From Acidobacteriaceae bacterium (GTDB lineage Bacteria > Acidobacteriota > Terriglobia > Terriglobales > Acidobacteriaceae): a stretch of 6,438 nt of DNA. The notes beneath the pieces are model-generated. The model had not been told where the DNA came from. It saw nothing but the letters and a program-made list of their open reading frames with translations, and ran no database searches. The stretch covers positions 1 through 6,438 of the forward strand of contig DAHUXF010000173.1 in the NCBI GenBank assembly GCA_027307295.1, read 5' to 3'. Both the position numbers and the translations under genes were made by a program. This document shows positions 1 to 5,080 of this stretch, one piece after another. The number at the start of each line of letters is the position of its first letter. Position 1 is the stretch's first letter.

Positions 1-235
1 CGTCCCCCCAGGAGAGCGCGGTCAGCAGGCAGAAGAAGCTGAAGATCAGGCAAGCCAGGCCGATCAGGAAAAGTTTCTCGCTGATTACATGACGGACCAC
101 CGCGAGCAGTCCTTTCGTCGCGCGAATCTTGTCCAGGTCGCCAATGCGCTTCATGGCGGCGGAGAGCAATACGTCGCCGGCGCTGGAGGCCATCACCAGA
201 GTTCCAATCGCGAGCCAGAGCTTAAGCGAGCTCAT
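1..235 (-). CDS. EamA/SMR-like small membrane protein, C-terminal part outside window (partial)
   Basis: The first 78 codons are visible, from an ATG at 235-233 preceded by AAAGGA at good spacing; the rest lies beyond the window edge. The N-terminus is hydrophobic (MSSLKLWLAIGTLVMASSAG), then comes GDVLLSAAMKRIGDL, a charged linker, and a second strongly hydrophobic stretch ending in LLTALSWGD. The GDVLL and LTALSW blocks recur at equivalent places in the adjacent protein at 222-653, so the two are paralogues and this one should also have about four helices. Its start codon lies inside the upstream gene (14-base overlap, different frame), which suggests translational coupling and a two-subunit complex. 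Family knowledge: small EamA-like pairs such as ArnE/ArnF move undecaprenyl-linked aminosugar across the inner membrane. The substrate here is unknown; the neighbouring hpnJ makes a hopanoid or its sugar precursor a reasonable guess. Confidence 0.8.
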   Translation of the reverse strand, partial: MSSLKLWLAIGTLVMASSAGDVLLSAAMKRIGDLDKIRATKGLLAVVRHVISEKLFLIGLACLIFSFFCLLTALSWGD

Positions 236-653
236 GCTGTCCTTTCGGAGCAGCCCGTTCCTGCTCCTCGCGGTGGCGTTCTGTAAGCGAAGGCCCGCGC
301 GCTACCAGCCCCACTCCACAGGTGATAAGCATAACGCCGGCCCAGCGCCACGGACTGACAGCTTCATGCAGAAAGACTCGCGAAAGGAAGGCCGTTACAA
401 CGTATCCAAAGGCTGTTGCGGGCAGCACATAGGTGAGGTCGGCCCAGGAGAGCGCAGTGAGATACGAATAAAAAAAGCCGGCGAGGAAGACGATGCCAAG
501 AACGATCCACGGATCCATGAGCGCGCTGAAAACGTGCGTCCAATGGTTGAGATGGATCTCGCCCAAGTCATCCATGCCGCGTTTCAGCAGCACATCGCCT
601 GTGCCGTTGCAGCAGGAGATTGCCACATAGATGAAGATTTTTTTGAACTTCAC
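222..653 (-). CDS. EamA/SMR-like four-helix membrane protein, possible lipid or sugar-lipid flippase subunit
   Basis: This 143-residue protein starts at a GTG (653-651). No other start is available before the in-frame stop at 683-681, and the ribosome site (AGGA about 13 bases upstream) is weak. Hydrophobic segments lie at about 6-25, 49-69, 74-94 and 103-119. The half LSWADLTYVLPA ... LHEAVSPWRWAGVMLI is typical of an EamA/DMT repeat, and the length fits a single-repeat SMR or ArnE/ArnF-type subunit rather than a ten-helix transporter. The tail after residue 120 is charged and probably cytoplasmic. It follows the microprotein gene by 49 bases and overlaps the next EamA-like gene by 14 bases. 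Inference: the two form a heterodimer in the inner membrane. A role in moving hopanoid or polyprenyl-linked sugar follows only from the hpnJ context; a drug-efflux SMR role is less likely but not excluded. Confidence 0.85.
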   Translation of the reverse strand: MKFKKIFIYVAISCCNGTGDVLLKRGMDDLGEIHLNHWTHVFSALMDPWIVLGIVFLAGFFYSYLTALSWADLTYVLPATAFGYVVTAFLSRVFLHEAVSPWRWAGVMLITCGVGLVARGPSLTERHREEQERAAPKGQHELA

Positions 654-702
654 AAGGACGTCCGTCCTGGCCCGGCGAAGTTACGGGCTTGACTCGGGAT
701 TC

Positions 703-804
703 TTATCGGAACAGGAATTTCCACACCGCCAGAATGATAAAAGCGCTTACACCGATAGCATACCCGATCATCCGCGCTTTACCGGCGTGTTCCTGCGGTT
801 TCAT
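703..804 (-). CDS. 33-residue single-helix membrane microprotein
   Basis: A short reading frame sits between hpnJ and the EamA-like gene. It starts at ATG 804-802 and stops at TAA 705-703. GAGG stands three bases before the ATG, so the ribosome site is real but tight. The product begins MKPQEHAGKARM, charged and net basic, followed by a hydrophobic run at residues 13-32 (IGYAIGVSAFIILAVWKFLF) and a final Arg. That is the pattern of a one-helix inner-membrane peptide with a short cytoplasmic N-terminus. The gap from hpnJ is 56 bases and contains a 5-bp hairpin (ATGCC/GGCAT, 831-845); the gap to the next gene is 49 bases. I do not recognise a family. Position and topology suggest an accessory or regulatory subunit of the flanking membrane proteins; that is inference. 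Conservation in related hopanoid loci would settle whether it is a gene. Confidence 0.55.
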   Translation of the reverse strand: MKPQEHAGKARMIGYAIGVSAFIILAVWKFLFR

Positions 805-860
805 AGTCCTCGCTTGCTTCAGAATGCTTTATGCCAAAGAGGCATGCAGGTTGTTTTGCT

Positions 861-2354
861 TTAGTCCCCTGCGACTTCAGCTCGGCGCGGCTTGTCCGCG
901 GCTGTCTTTTTCTCTGCGACCATGGCTTTTGCAGCCTTGTTGCGGGCGGCGCGCAGCTTCATGAATGATTTAGCTTCCTTATAGAGACGCTTGCGCTCTT
1001 CGCCATTGAATACGGACTTGCGCACAATGCGGAAAATGGCCTTGGGCCGGAAGTAATATTCGTCATAAAACTTATGGACCATCTCCAGCACATGTTCGCG
1101 CGGAAGGCCTGGATATTCAATCTGCGCAACCTGGTGCCCGCCTTCGTCGACCATTCTCTCCGTGCCGACGATGAAGCCATTCTTTTTGGCAAAGTCATAC
1201 ATTTCAGTGCCAGGATAGGCGTGGGCAATTGAAACCTGGATTGTTTCCACATCCAGTTCTTTGGCGAAGTCAATGGTGCGGCGGATCGATTCGCGGCTTT
1301 CTCCCGGCAGGCCAAGGATGAAGTCGCCATGCACCACCAGGCCAAGCTTCTTGGTGTCTTTGGTGAACTGCCGGGCGCGTTCTACCGTTGCGCCTTTCTT
1401 GATGTTTTTCAAAATCTGCGCATCGCCTGATTCGTAGCCGACGATCAACAGCCGGCATCCGGCTTCGCGCTGGGCTTTGAGCGTTTCATAGTCGGTGGTC
1501 ACACGCGAGGTGCAGGACCATGTAAGGTTCAGCGGCTTCAGCTTGCCGCACAATTCCACAGTGCGCGCTTTCTGGATATTGAAGGTATCGTCGTCAAAGA
1601 AGTATTCCTTCACATAAGGCCAGTATTCTTTGGCTTTGGCCATCTCGCGCGCCACAGAGTCCGTAGAGCGCTTGCGCCACGGATGTCCACTCAAAGTCTG
1701 CGGCCACAGGCAGAAAGTGCATTGCGCCGGGCAGCCGCGCGTGGTGTACAGGGCAACAAAGGGATAAAGCAGGAACGGCACGTTATAGCGCCGCACGTCC
1801 ATGTCCCGGTAATACACGTCGGTTACATCGGGCAGGGCGTCCAGATCGGTCACTTCCGGGCGGTCGGCATTATGGACCACTTTCCCGCTGGCGTCGCGAT
1901 AAGAAATCCCGATGATTTCCGAAAGCGGTTTGCCGTTGGCATACTCAACCACGGAGTAATCAAATTCGCGCCGGCAGACAAAGTCGATGGCCTTGCATTC
2001 ATTCAGCGACCGCTCCGGCAGGGTGGTCACATGGGGGCCAACAAAAGCGATTTTCAGCTTTGGATTGGCCTCTTTCATCTTGGTTACCAGTTGGATATCG
2101 CCCGGAAATCCCGGCGTGGAGGTAAAGAGCACCAGGAACTCATACTGCTTGCCCAGTTCAATGGTCTCTTCCGCGCTCACGTGGTGCGGCGGGGCGTCCA
2201 GCAGGCGCGAACCTTCCAGCATTCCGGCTGGATACGCCAGCCATACGGGGTACCAGTAAGACTCAATCTCACGGGTGGCTGGCCAGCGTGAGCTGGCGCC
2301 ACCGTCAAAGTTCTCAAAAGACGGAGGATTCAGGAATAATGTTTTTAAAGGCAT
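861..2354 (-). CDS. hpnJ: Hopanoid biosynthesis radical SAM protein HpnJ
   Basis: This 497-residue protein opens with LFLNPPSFENFDGGASSR and the REIESYWYPVWLAYPAGML block that characterise HpnJ. An N-terminal B12-binding-like Rossmann region (about 1-170, with FVGPHVT at 104-110) has no obvious DxHxxG cobalamin-ligand motif. The radical SAM core follows: RGCPAQCTFC, with the CxxxCxxC iron-sulfur ligands at Cys208, Cys212 and Cys215, then YFFDDDTF (251-258), GYESG (306-310) and GDFILGLPGES (343-353). Known for the family: with HpnI and HpnK, HpnJ makes composite hopanoids, HpnJ converting bacteriohopanetetrol glucosamine to the cyclitol ether. The C-terminus (about 466-497) is a Lys/Ala/Arg-rich tail that looks like a poorly conserved extension. 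The ATG at 2354 fits the conserved N-terminus; only a weak GGA lies upstream. It appears to head its own transcript, because a strong terminator separates it from the upstream same-strand gene. hpnI and hpnK are not in this window. Confidence 0.95.
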   Translation of the reverse strand: MPLKTLFLNPPSFENFDGGASSRWPATREIESYWYPVWLAYPAGMLEGSRLLDAPPHHVSAEETIELGKQYEFLVLFTSTPGFPGDIQLVTKMKEANPKLKIAFVGPHVTTLPERSLNECKAIDFVCRREFDYSVVEYANGKPLSEIIGISYRDASGKVVHNADRPEVTDLDALPDVTDVYYRDMDVRRYNVPFLLYPFVALYTTRGCPAQCTFCLWPQTLSGHPWRKRSTDSVAREMAKAKEYWPYVKEYFFDDDTFNIQKARTVELCGKLKPLNLTWSCTSRVTTDYETLKAQREAGCRLLIVGYESGDAQILKNIKKGATVERARQFTKDTKKLGLVVHGDFILGLPGESRESIRRTIDFAKELDVETIQVSIAHAYPGTEMYDFAKKNGFIVGTERMVDEGGHQVAQIEYPGLPREHVLEMVHKFYDEYYFRPKAIFRIVRKSVFNGEERKRLYKEAKSFMKLRAARNKAAKAMVAEKKTAADKPRRAEVAGD

Positions 2355-2366
2355 GTCTGTCCAGTT

Positions 2367-2397
2367 CTTATATTAACATCCTTTGCCGTAAGCTAAA
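2367..2397 (-). promoter_or_regulatory. Possible sigma70-type promoter for hpnJ
   Basis: Reading the minus strand, an AT-rich island shortly before hpnJ contains TAATAT overlapping TATAAG (2375-2367), both close to a TATAAT -10 box. The best -35 partner for TAATAT is TTTAGC at 2397-2392 with 16 bases between, a poor match to TTGACA. A start just downstream would give a very short leader before the ATG at 2354. It is the only clear AT-rich spot between the terminator at 2518-2547 and hpnJ. Confidence 0.25.
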
Positions 2398-2430
2398 GGC
2401 CAGATAATCCAAGCGGTTACAAGCGATAGG

Positions 2431-2453
2431 CCAATGGTCGATAGGTGCATTGG
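2431..2453. repeat. Small inverted repeat CCAATG/CATTGG upstream of hpnJ
   Basis: A perfect 6-bp inverted repeat (CCAATG at 2431-2436, CATTGG at 2448-2453) with an 11-base spacer lies upstream of the possible hpnJ promoter. CGATAGG also occurs twice nearby (2424-2430 and 2439-2445). It could be an operator, but arms this short are expected by chance in a window of this size. Apart from this, the possible promoter and the terminator, I see nothing in the 2355-2587 gap. Confidence 0.2.
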
Positions 2454-2517
2454 ACGGGGCTCTCGACATCCTGGATAGCGGTGCAAGAAAACTGCCCCCT
2501 CGGGAGCTGTGTGCCAG

Positions 2518-2547
2518 AAAATAAGCCCGCGTCCCATGACGCGGGCT
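2518..2547 (-). terminator. Intrinsic terminator of the secreted zincin-like gene
   Basis: A perfect 10-bp GC-rich stem, AGCCCGCGTC / GACGCGGGCT (2524-2533 and 2538-2547), closes a four-base loop. On the minus strand it is followed at once by TATTTT. It lies 40 bases beyond the stop codon of the gene at 2588-3757 and should insulate hpnJ from that gene's transcription. Confidence 0.85.
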
Positions 2548-2587
2548 CAACAATTCCCACAAGCGTGACAGCCTTCTTATTAGGTTA

Positions 2588-3757
2588 TTAGGCGCCGTTC
2601 TGGCAGACTGTCAACTTCTGCCCCTGAAAGGTGAATTCGTTGTTTACCGAGGTGCTTGGTGGAGCGCCGAAGTAAGGCAGTGTCGTCATATCCTGCAGGT
2701 TATACGTGAATCCATTGAGGGTGAATGGGAAGCCACCGAAGTTAGCGGTATTCTCCAGGGGATCGCCAATTTCGAGGGTGCCGCAAGGCGTGTTATTCCC
2801 GTTTATGTTGACGACCAGCGGATCGTCAGCCCATTCCCCGATCTCGTGCGACAGAGCGGAGACGTCCTGGGAAAATTGGCCGGGATGATCGACGTACGAA
2901 AAAACCGCATAAGACTGCGGCGCGCTGGTGCTTCCCGTGGAGCTGTGATAGCCGCCGATGCAGCAGGAGTGATTCTGCGTCAGGTAGGTGTCATAGATCA
3001 GGAAGATGGGCAGCGTATTGGGCTGAATCGCGGCCGTATTGGTGATGATGCTGCGCACCTGAGCGTCAAAAAAGTTGATGTCCACCTCGCCGGCCAGACT
3101 TCCGAAGGGTGTGCCGGTGGTTCCGCTGCGCTTCGGGACTGTCAGCGTAACTTCGGGTTGAATTGTCGGGCCGCCCAGCAGCAGATGGTAGCCGGTGTGG
3201 GTTGCTACGGTGCCCCAGAAGTTTGCGCGCTGGAAAGCATCAATGTATTGCGTCGAGCCCATGTCCACGCCGCCGGATACAAAGTCCACCCCGGAAGAAA
3301 AGATCGGCGAGACCACCGTGTTCTGTACCACGGTATTGCCATTGGAAAGCTTCGTCTGGGGATCAAACGTTGTACCTCCGACCACCAGTTTAATGGGAAT
3401 GATGAACGGCTGGACTGTCGTCGAGGTGCCGGTCGAAGGCGCGGTCCCCACCATGTTGTAGTTGAAGGTGGTCCCGGAAGAGGTGAAGGAGCCGTTAAAG
3501 GTCTGCAGCGGAGTCGCCGCCAGTTGTCTGACCTTTCCGTTTTCGATCACAGTTGTGGTGGCGATTCCTTCTTGCAACTGAGGCGGCAAGACTGTGTGAC
3601 GGGGTATGATTTCGTCGTTTACGGTCATCGGGCTGTCGCCGACGCGCGCATCTTTCATCGGGGTCTGGCCCGGATTGTCAACGTGCGACTGGGCCACCAC
3701 GAGATTGAGACTCAAGAAAAAGGCCAACACGGCCCCTGCTTTAATAAAGGATTTCAT
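2588..3757 (-). CDS. Secreted zincin-like protein with HExxE motif, putative metallopeptidase
   Basis: The ATG at 3757 is chosen because GAGGA stands eight bases upstream and because it begins a clean signal peptide; a TTG at 3778 would only add seven residues. The product has 389 residues. Residues 1-22 (MKSFIKAGAVLAFFLSLNLVVA, ending before Gln23) form a Sec signal, so the protein is exported. A Thr/Ser/Gly-rich beta-type region follows, then HSCCIGGYHS (about 263-272), SHEIGEWADDP (303-313) and CGTLEIGDPLE (325-335). HExxE in place of the classical HExxH, followed about 20 residues later by another Glu/Asp motif, suggests a zinc-site protease or a relative that has lost activity. Four cysteines (265, 266, 325, 385) could form disulfides. 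Similar HE-I-x-E motifs followed by a DP occur in secreted bacterial proteins that I cannot name precisely. Substrate unknown. It is monocistronic, with its own terminator. Confidence 0.75.
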   Translation of the reverse strand: MKSFIKAGAVLAFFLSLNLVVAQSHVDNPGQTPMKDARVGDSPMTVNDEIIPRHTVLPPQLQEGIATTTVIENGKVRQLAATPLQTFNGSFTSSGTTFNYNMVGTAPSTGTSTTVQPFIIPIKLVVGGTTFDPQTKLSNGNTVVQNTVVSPIFSSGVDFVSGGVDMGSTQYIDAFQRANFWGTVATHTGYHLLLGGPTIQPEVTLTVPKRSGTTGTPFGSLAGEVDINFFDAQVRSIITNTAAIQPNTLPIFLIYDTYLTQNHSCCIGGYHSSTGSTSAPQSYAVFSYVDHPGQFSQDVSALSHEIGEWADDPLVVNINGNNTPCGTLEIGDPLENTANFGGFPFTLNGFTYNLQDMTTLPYFGAPPSTSVNNEFTFQGQKLTVCQNGA

Positions 3758-3810
3758 TTTGTGTTTCCTCGTGACCAAGATTTTCCGAATTGTTCGTGAA
3801 CCAACCGAAA

Positions 3811-3899
3811 AAATGGGGATGCAGAAATGTTGTCGAGTCGCAAGAGCAGGCTGTGAAGCGTTACCTGCAGGCCCGACCGGCCAAGTCTACTCCCCATTT
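3811..3899 (-). other. Possible structured leader RNA upstream of the zincin-like gene
   Basis: Read on the minus strand, AAATGGGGA (3899-3891) can pair perfectly over 9 bp with TCCCCATTT (3819-3811), and the 3' arm runs into a T-run (ATTTTTT). Inside lie two local stems: GGCC/GGCC (3882-3879 with 3873-3870) and GCAGG/CCTGC (3868-3864 with 3850-3846). Together they would form a three-way junction of about 89 bases, ending 53 bases before the start codon. The 5' segment GGGGAGTAG recalls the opening of yybP-ykoY manganese riboswitches, but the other conserved core of that class is not evident. A lone 9-bp repeat at this spacing is expected about once or twice by chance in a window of this length, so the call rests on the nesting and position. 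Confidence 0.3.
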
Positions 3900-4228
3900 C
3901 TGAGGCTCACAGTGTTGTTTTACTAATTTCCGCTTTTGTAATTAACGAAAACTTAAAGAAGAGACCTGTAGGTGGCCTACGGACGCGTCTTCTGTGACCC
4001 GTTACGGTCCGGATTTTTGCGGCTGTTTGCTGGCTGAGGTTTTGTCGCGATAAACAACAGAAACAACAGACGCTTACCTTTGAACTGATTTTAGGCCTAC
4101 TGGCAAAGACAATCCTTGTTTTGCGTAATTCTCCGCGCATGGCCTTACAAGAGCGTAGGATGAAAGAGCGCTACCAGGGTTCTTTTATCTCAGGATCGCT
4201 GGGATCCTCAAACAACGGAGTTTCTACC
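3900..4228. other. Gene-free stretch between divergent genes
   Basis: No convincing coding region is present on either strand. The segment 3910-3960 is AT-rich and could carry promoters for either flanking gene, but I cannot pick hexamers with confidence. A small hairpin GTAGG/CCTAC (3968-3980, 3-base loop) and a weak GACC/GGTC stem (3996-4009) followed by ATTTTTG lie in the middle; neither is strong enough to call a terminator. Confidence 0.4.
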
Positions 4229-4393
4229 ATGCCCAAGCTCAATGCCCGAGAAAATACACGCAACCGATCACAAGCCGCAAAGCGGGAAAGAAACCGGGCC
4301 CTCAGGGCTTCACTGCAACTGCCCGCCACGGGCACAGCAAAGCCTGCAACAAAATCAACCGCCAAAGCAAAGACTCCTTCAGCAGCAAAGTAG
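4229..4393 (+). CDS. 54-residue Lys/Arg/Ala-rich small basic protein
   Basis: The ATG at 4229 is preceded by CGGAG with eight bases of spacing, a better start than the in-frame ATGs upstream at 4121, 4139 and 4160. The product begins MPKLNARENTRNRSQAAKRE, continues with an Arg-rich stretch to about residue 31, and ends in a low-complexity Ala/Lys/Thr/Pro tail (AKPATKSTAKAKTPSAAK). Net charge is strongly positive and there is no signal or membrane segment. The Arg-rich half could form a helix; the tail resembles histone H1-like disordered tails. Binding to nucleic acid or the ribosome is plausible from composition alone, but no family is recognised. It is monocistronic and ends before the hairpin at 4477-4497. 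Because it is short and low in complexity, the coding call rests on the ribosome site, the biased composition and the terminator. Confidence 0.6.
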   Translation: MPKLNARENTRNRSQAAKRERNRALRASLQLPATGTAKPATKSTAKAKTPSAAK

Positions 4394-4466
4394 TTAGGGA
4401 TTCCCGGTTGCAGCATGCCAGGCACTTCAAGCCTGCATGTTTTATCCACACCATCTTTTCAGACAC

Positions 4467-4503
4467 AAAATGAAAAGCCCAGAGTCATGCTCTGGGCCTT
4501 TCT
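4467..4503. terminator. Bidirectional intrinsic terminator between convergent genes
   Basis: The stem GCCCAGAG/CTCTGGGC (4477-4484 and 4490-4497) closes a five-base loop. On the plus strand it is followed by CTTTCT; on the minus strand by TTTTCATTTT. It lies 83 bases after the stop of the plus-strand small basic gene and 36 bases after the stop of the minus-strand gene at 4534-4866. The minus-strand U-run is the better of the two. Confidence 0.8.
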
Positions 4504-4533
4504 GCGATTCAGCGCTGTTTTAGTGATGATGGT

Positions 4534-4866
4534 CTAGTGACGTTCGTCGCGGTCATGATGGTCGTCACGGTCGCCATGCTGGTGCCGCCAGTTCCAGTAT
4601 GCGTTCTGGTCTTTGCTGTTCAACCGGTGGTATTCGCGATATTCTCTGCCATTGCGTGACTCGGTATACCACTGCCGGTAATTGCGGTCTTCGTCCCTAT
4701 TCCATTGGTGATAATCTTTATGCTGGCGGTCATAAACACGCTGATTTTTCCCGCGATCGTCACGGTCGTGGCGATCATCGCGGTCCTGGCCCTGCATTGC
4801 AAGCGGTGCAGCCAGAGCACCGATTAGTAATAGAGAACTCAGATAACGCATTCCGTTGTAATTCAT
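4534..4866 (-). CDS. Small exported Arg/Asp/His-rich protein
   Basis: This 110-residue protein starts at ATG 4866 behind GAGAGG with good spacing. Residues 1 to about 23-27 form a signal peptide (MRYLSSLLLIGALAAPLAMQ from residue 6), so the mature part is periplasmic or extracellular. The mature chain is extremely polar: RDDRHDRDDR near the start, DRDDHHDRDERH at the end, and between them aromatic-charged repeats such as DYHQWNRDEDRNYRQW (51-66) and REYREYHRLNSKDQNAYWNW (74-93). There is no cysteine and no catalytic motif. Many His and Asp residues at both ends could bind metal ions or an anionic surface, which is inference. I associate this style of protein with acidobacterial genomes but know of no function. 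The gene has its own leader and terminator. Confidence 0.75.
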   Translation of the reverse strand: MNYNGMRYLSSLLLIGALAAPLAMQGQDRDDRHDRDDRGKNQRVYDRQHKDYHQWNRDEDRNYRQWYTESRNGREYREYHRLNSKDQNAYWNWRHQHGDRDDHHDRDERH

Positions 4867-4961
4867 TTTTTCCCTCTCGGGCCGATAAAGTTTGTTCGCC
4901 CCTGAATTGCTATTTAAGTAAGATGCAAAGGAACGCCACGAAACTGGAGTAATTGAGCCGC

Positions 4962-4996
4962 GTCTCCGGATTGCGATTTCGCAGTGAATGGGAGAC
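4962..4996. repeat. Nested inverted repeat GTCTCC/GGAGAC
   Basis: Outer arms GTCTCC (4962-4967) and GGAGAC (4991-4996) enclose an inner TGCG/CGCA hairpin (4972-4983, loop ATTT). It abuts the U-run of the terminator at 4998-5047 and lies about 95 bases upstream of the start at 4866. It could be a second tier of the terminator or an operator for the small exported protein gene. Arms are short, so the call is tentative. Confidence 0.3.
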
Positions 4997-4997
4997 T

Positions 4998-5047
4998 AAA
5001 AAGAGCACCGGCGTGCCCTTCTCATTTTCTTGAGAGAACCACGCCGG
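4998..5047 (-). terminator. Two-tier intrinsic terminator of the glycine-zipper protein gene
   Basis: Outer arms CCGGCGTG (5008-5015) and CACGCCGG (5040-5047) pair perfectly over 8 bp. Inside, TTCTC (5019-5023) pairs with GAGAA (5034-5038) across a small internal loop. Read on the minus strand, the stem is followed by TGCTCTTTTTAG. It begins 33 bases after the stop codon at 5081. Confidence 0.7.
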
Positions 5048-5080
5048 ATTAACACTGGATCGTCTCTGCGGTTGTAGGGT

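Noticed and set aside
129..692. Plus-strand open frame opposite the EamA-like genes
   Set aside because: The minus strand encodes clear membrane helices here; the plus frame has no hydrophobic or domain pattern.
1683..2291. Plus-strand open frame (202 codons) opposite hpnJ
   Set aside because: Fully antisense to the conserved HpnJ N-terminal half; no domain or convincing ribosome site.
2368..2562. Minus-strand 64-codon frame just upstream of hpnJ
   Set aside because: It runs through the strong terminator hairpin at 2524-2547 and has no recognisable composition or family.
2846..3799. Long plus-strand open frame (317 codons) opposite the secreted zincin-like gene
   Set aside because: It lies almost wholly antisense to a gene with a signal peptide, motifs, ribosome site and terminator. 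Its translation is rich in Arg, Gly and His with no recognisable domain, as expected for a shadow frame in GC-rich DNA.
3811..3899. Firm call as a yybP-ykoY manganese riboswitch
   Set aside because: Only the GGGGAGTAG opening and the closing helix resemble it; the other conserved loop sequences are not evident and the downstream gene is not a manganese exporter.
3996..4017. GACC/GGTC hairpin followed by ATTTTT as a terminator
   Set aside because: The stem is only four pairs, and no gene ends just upstream on that strand.
4171..4449. Minus-strand 92-codon frame opposite the small basic protein
   Set aside because: The plus-strand frame at 4229 has the better ribosome site and a distinctive Lys/Arg composition. 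The minus frame could in principle be real, but nothing supports it.
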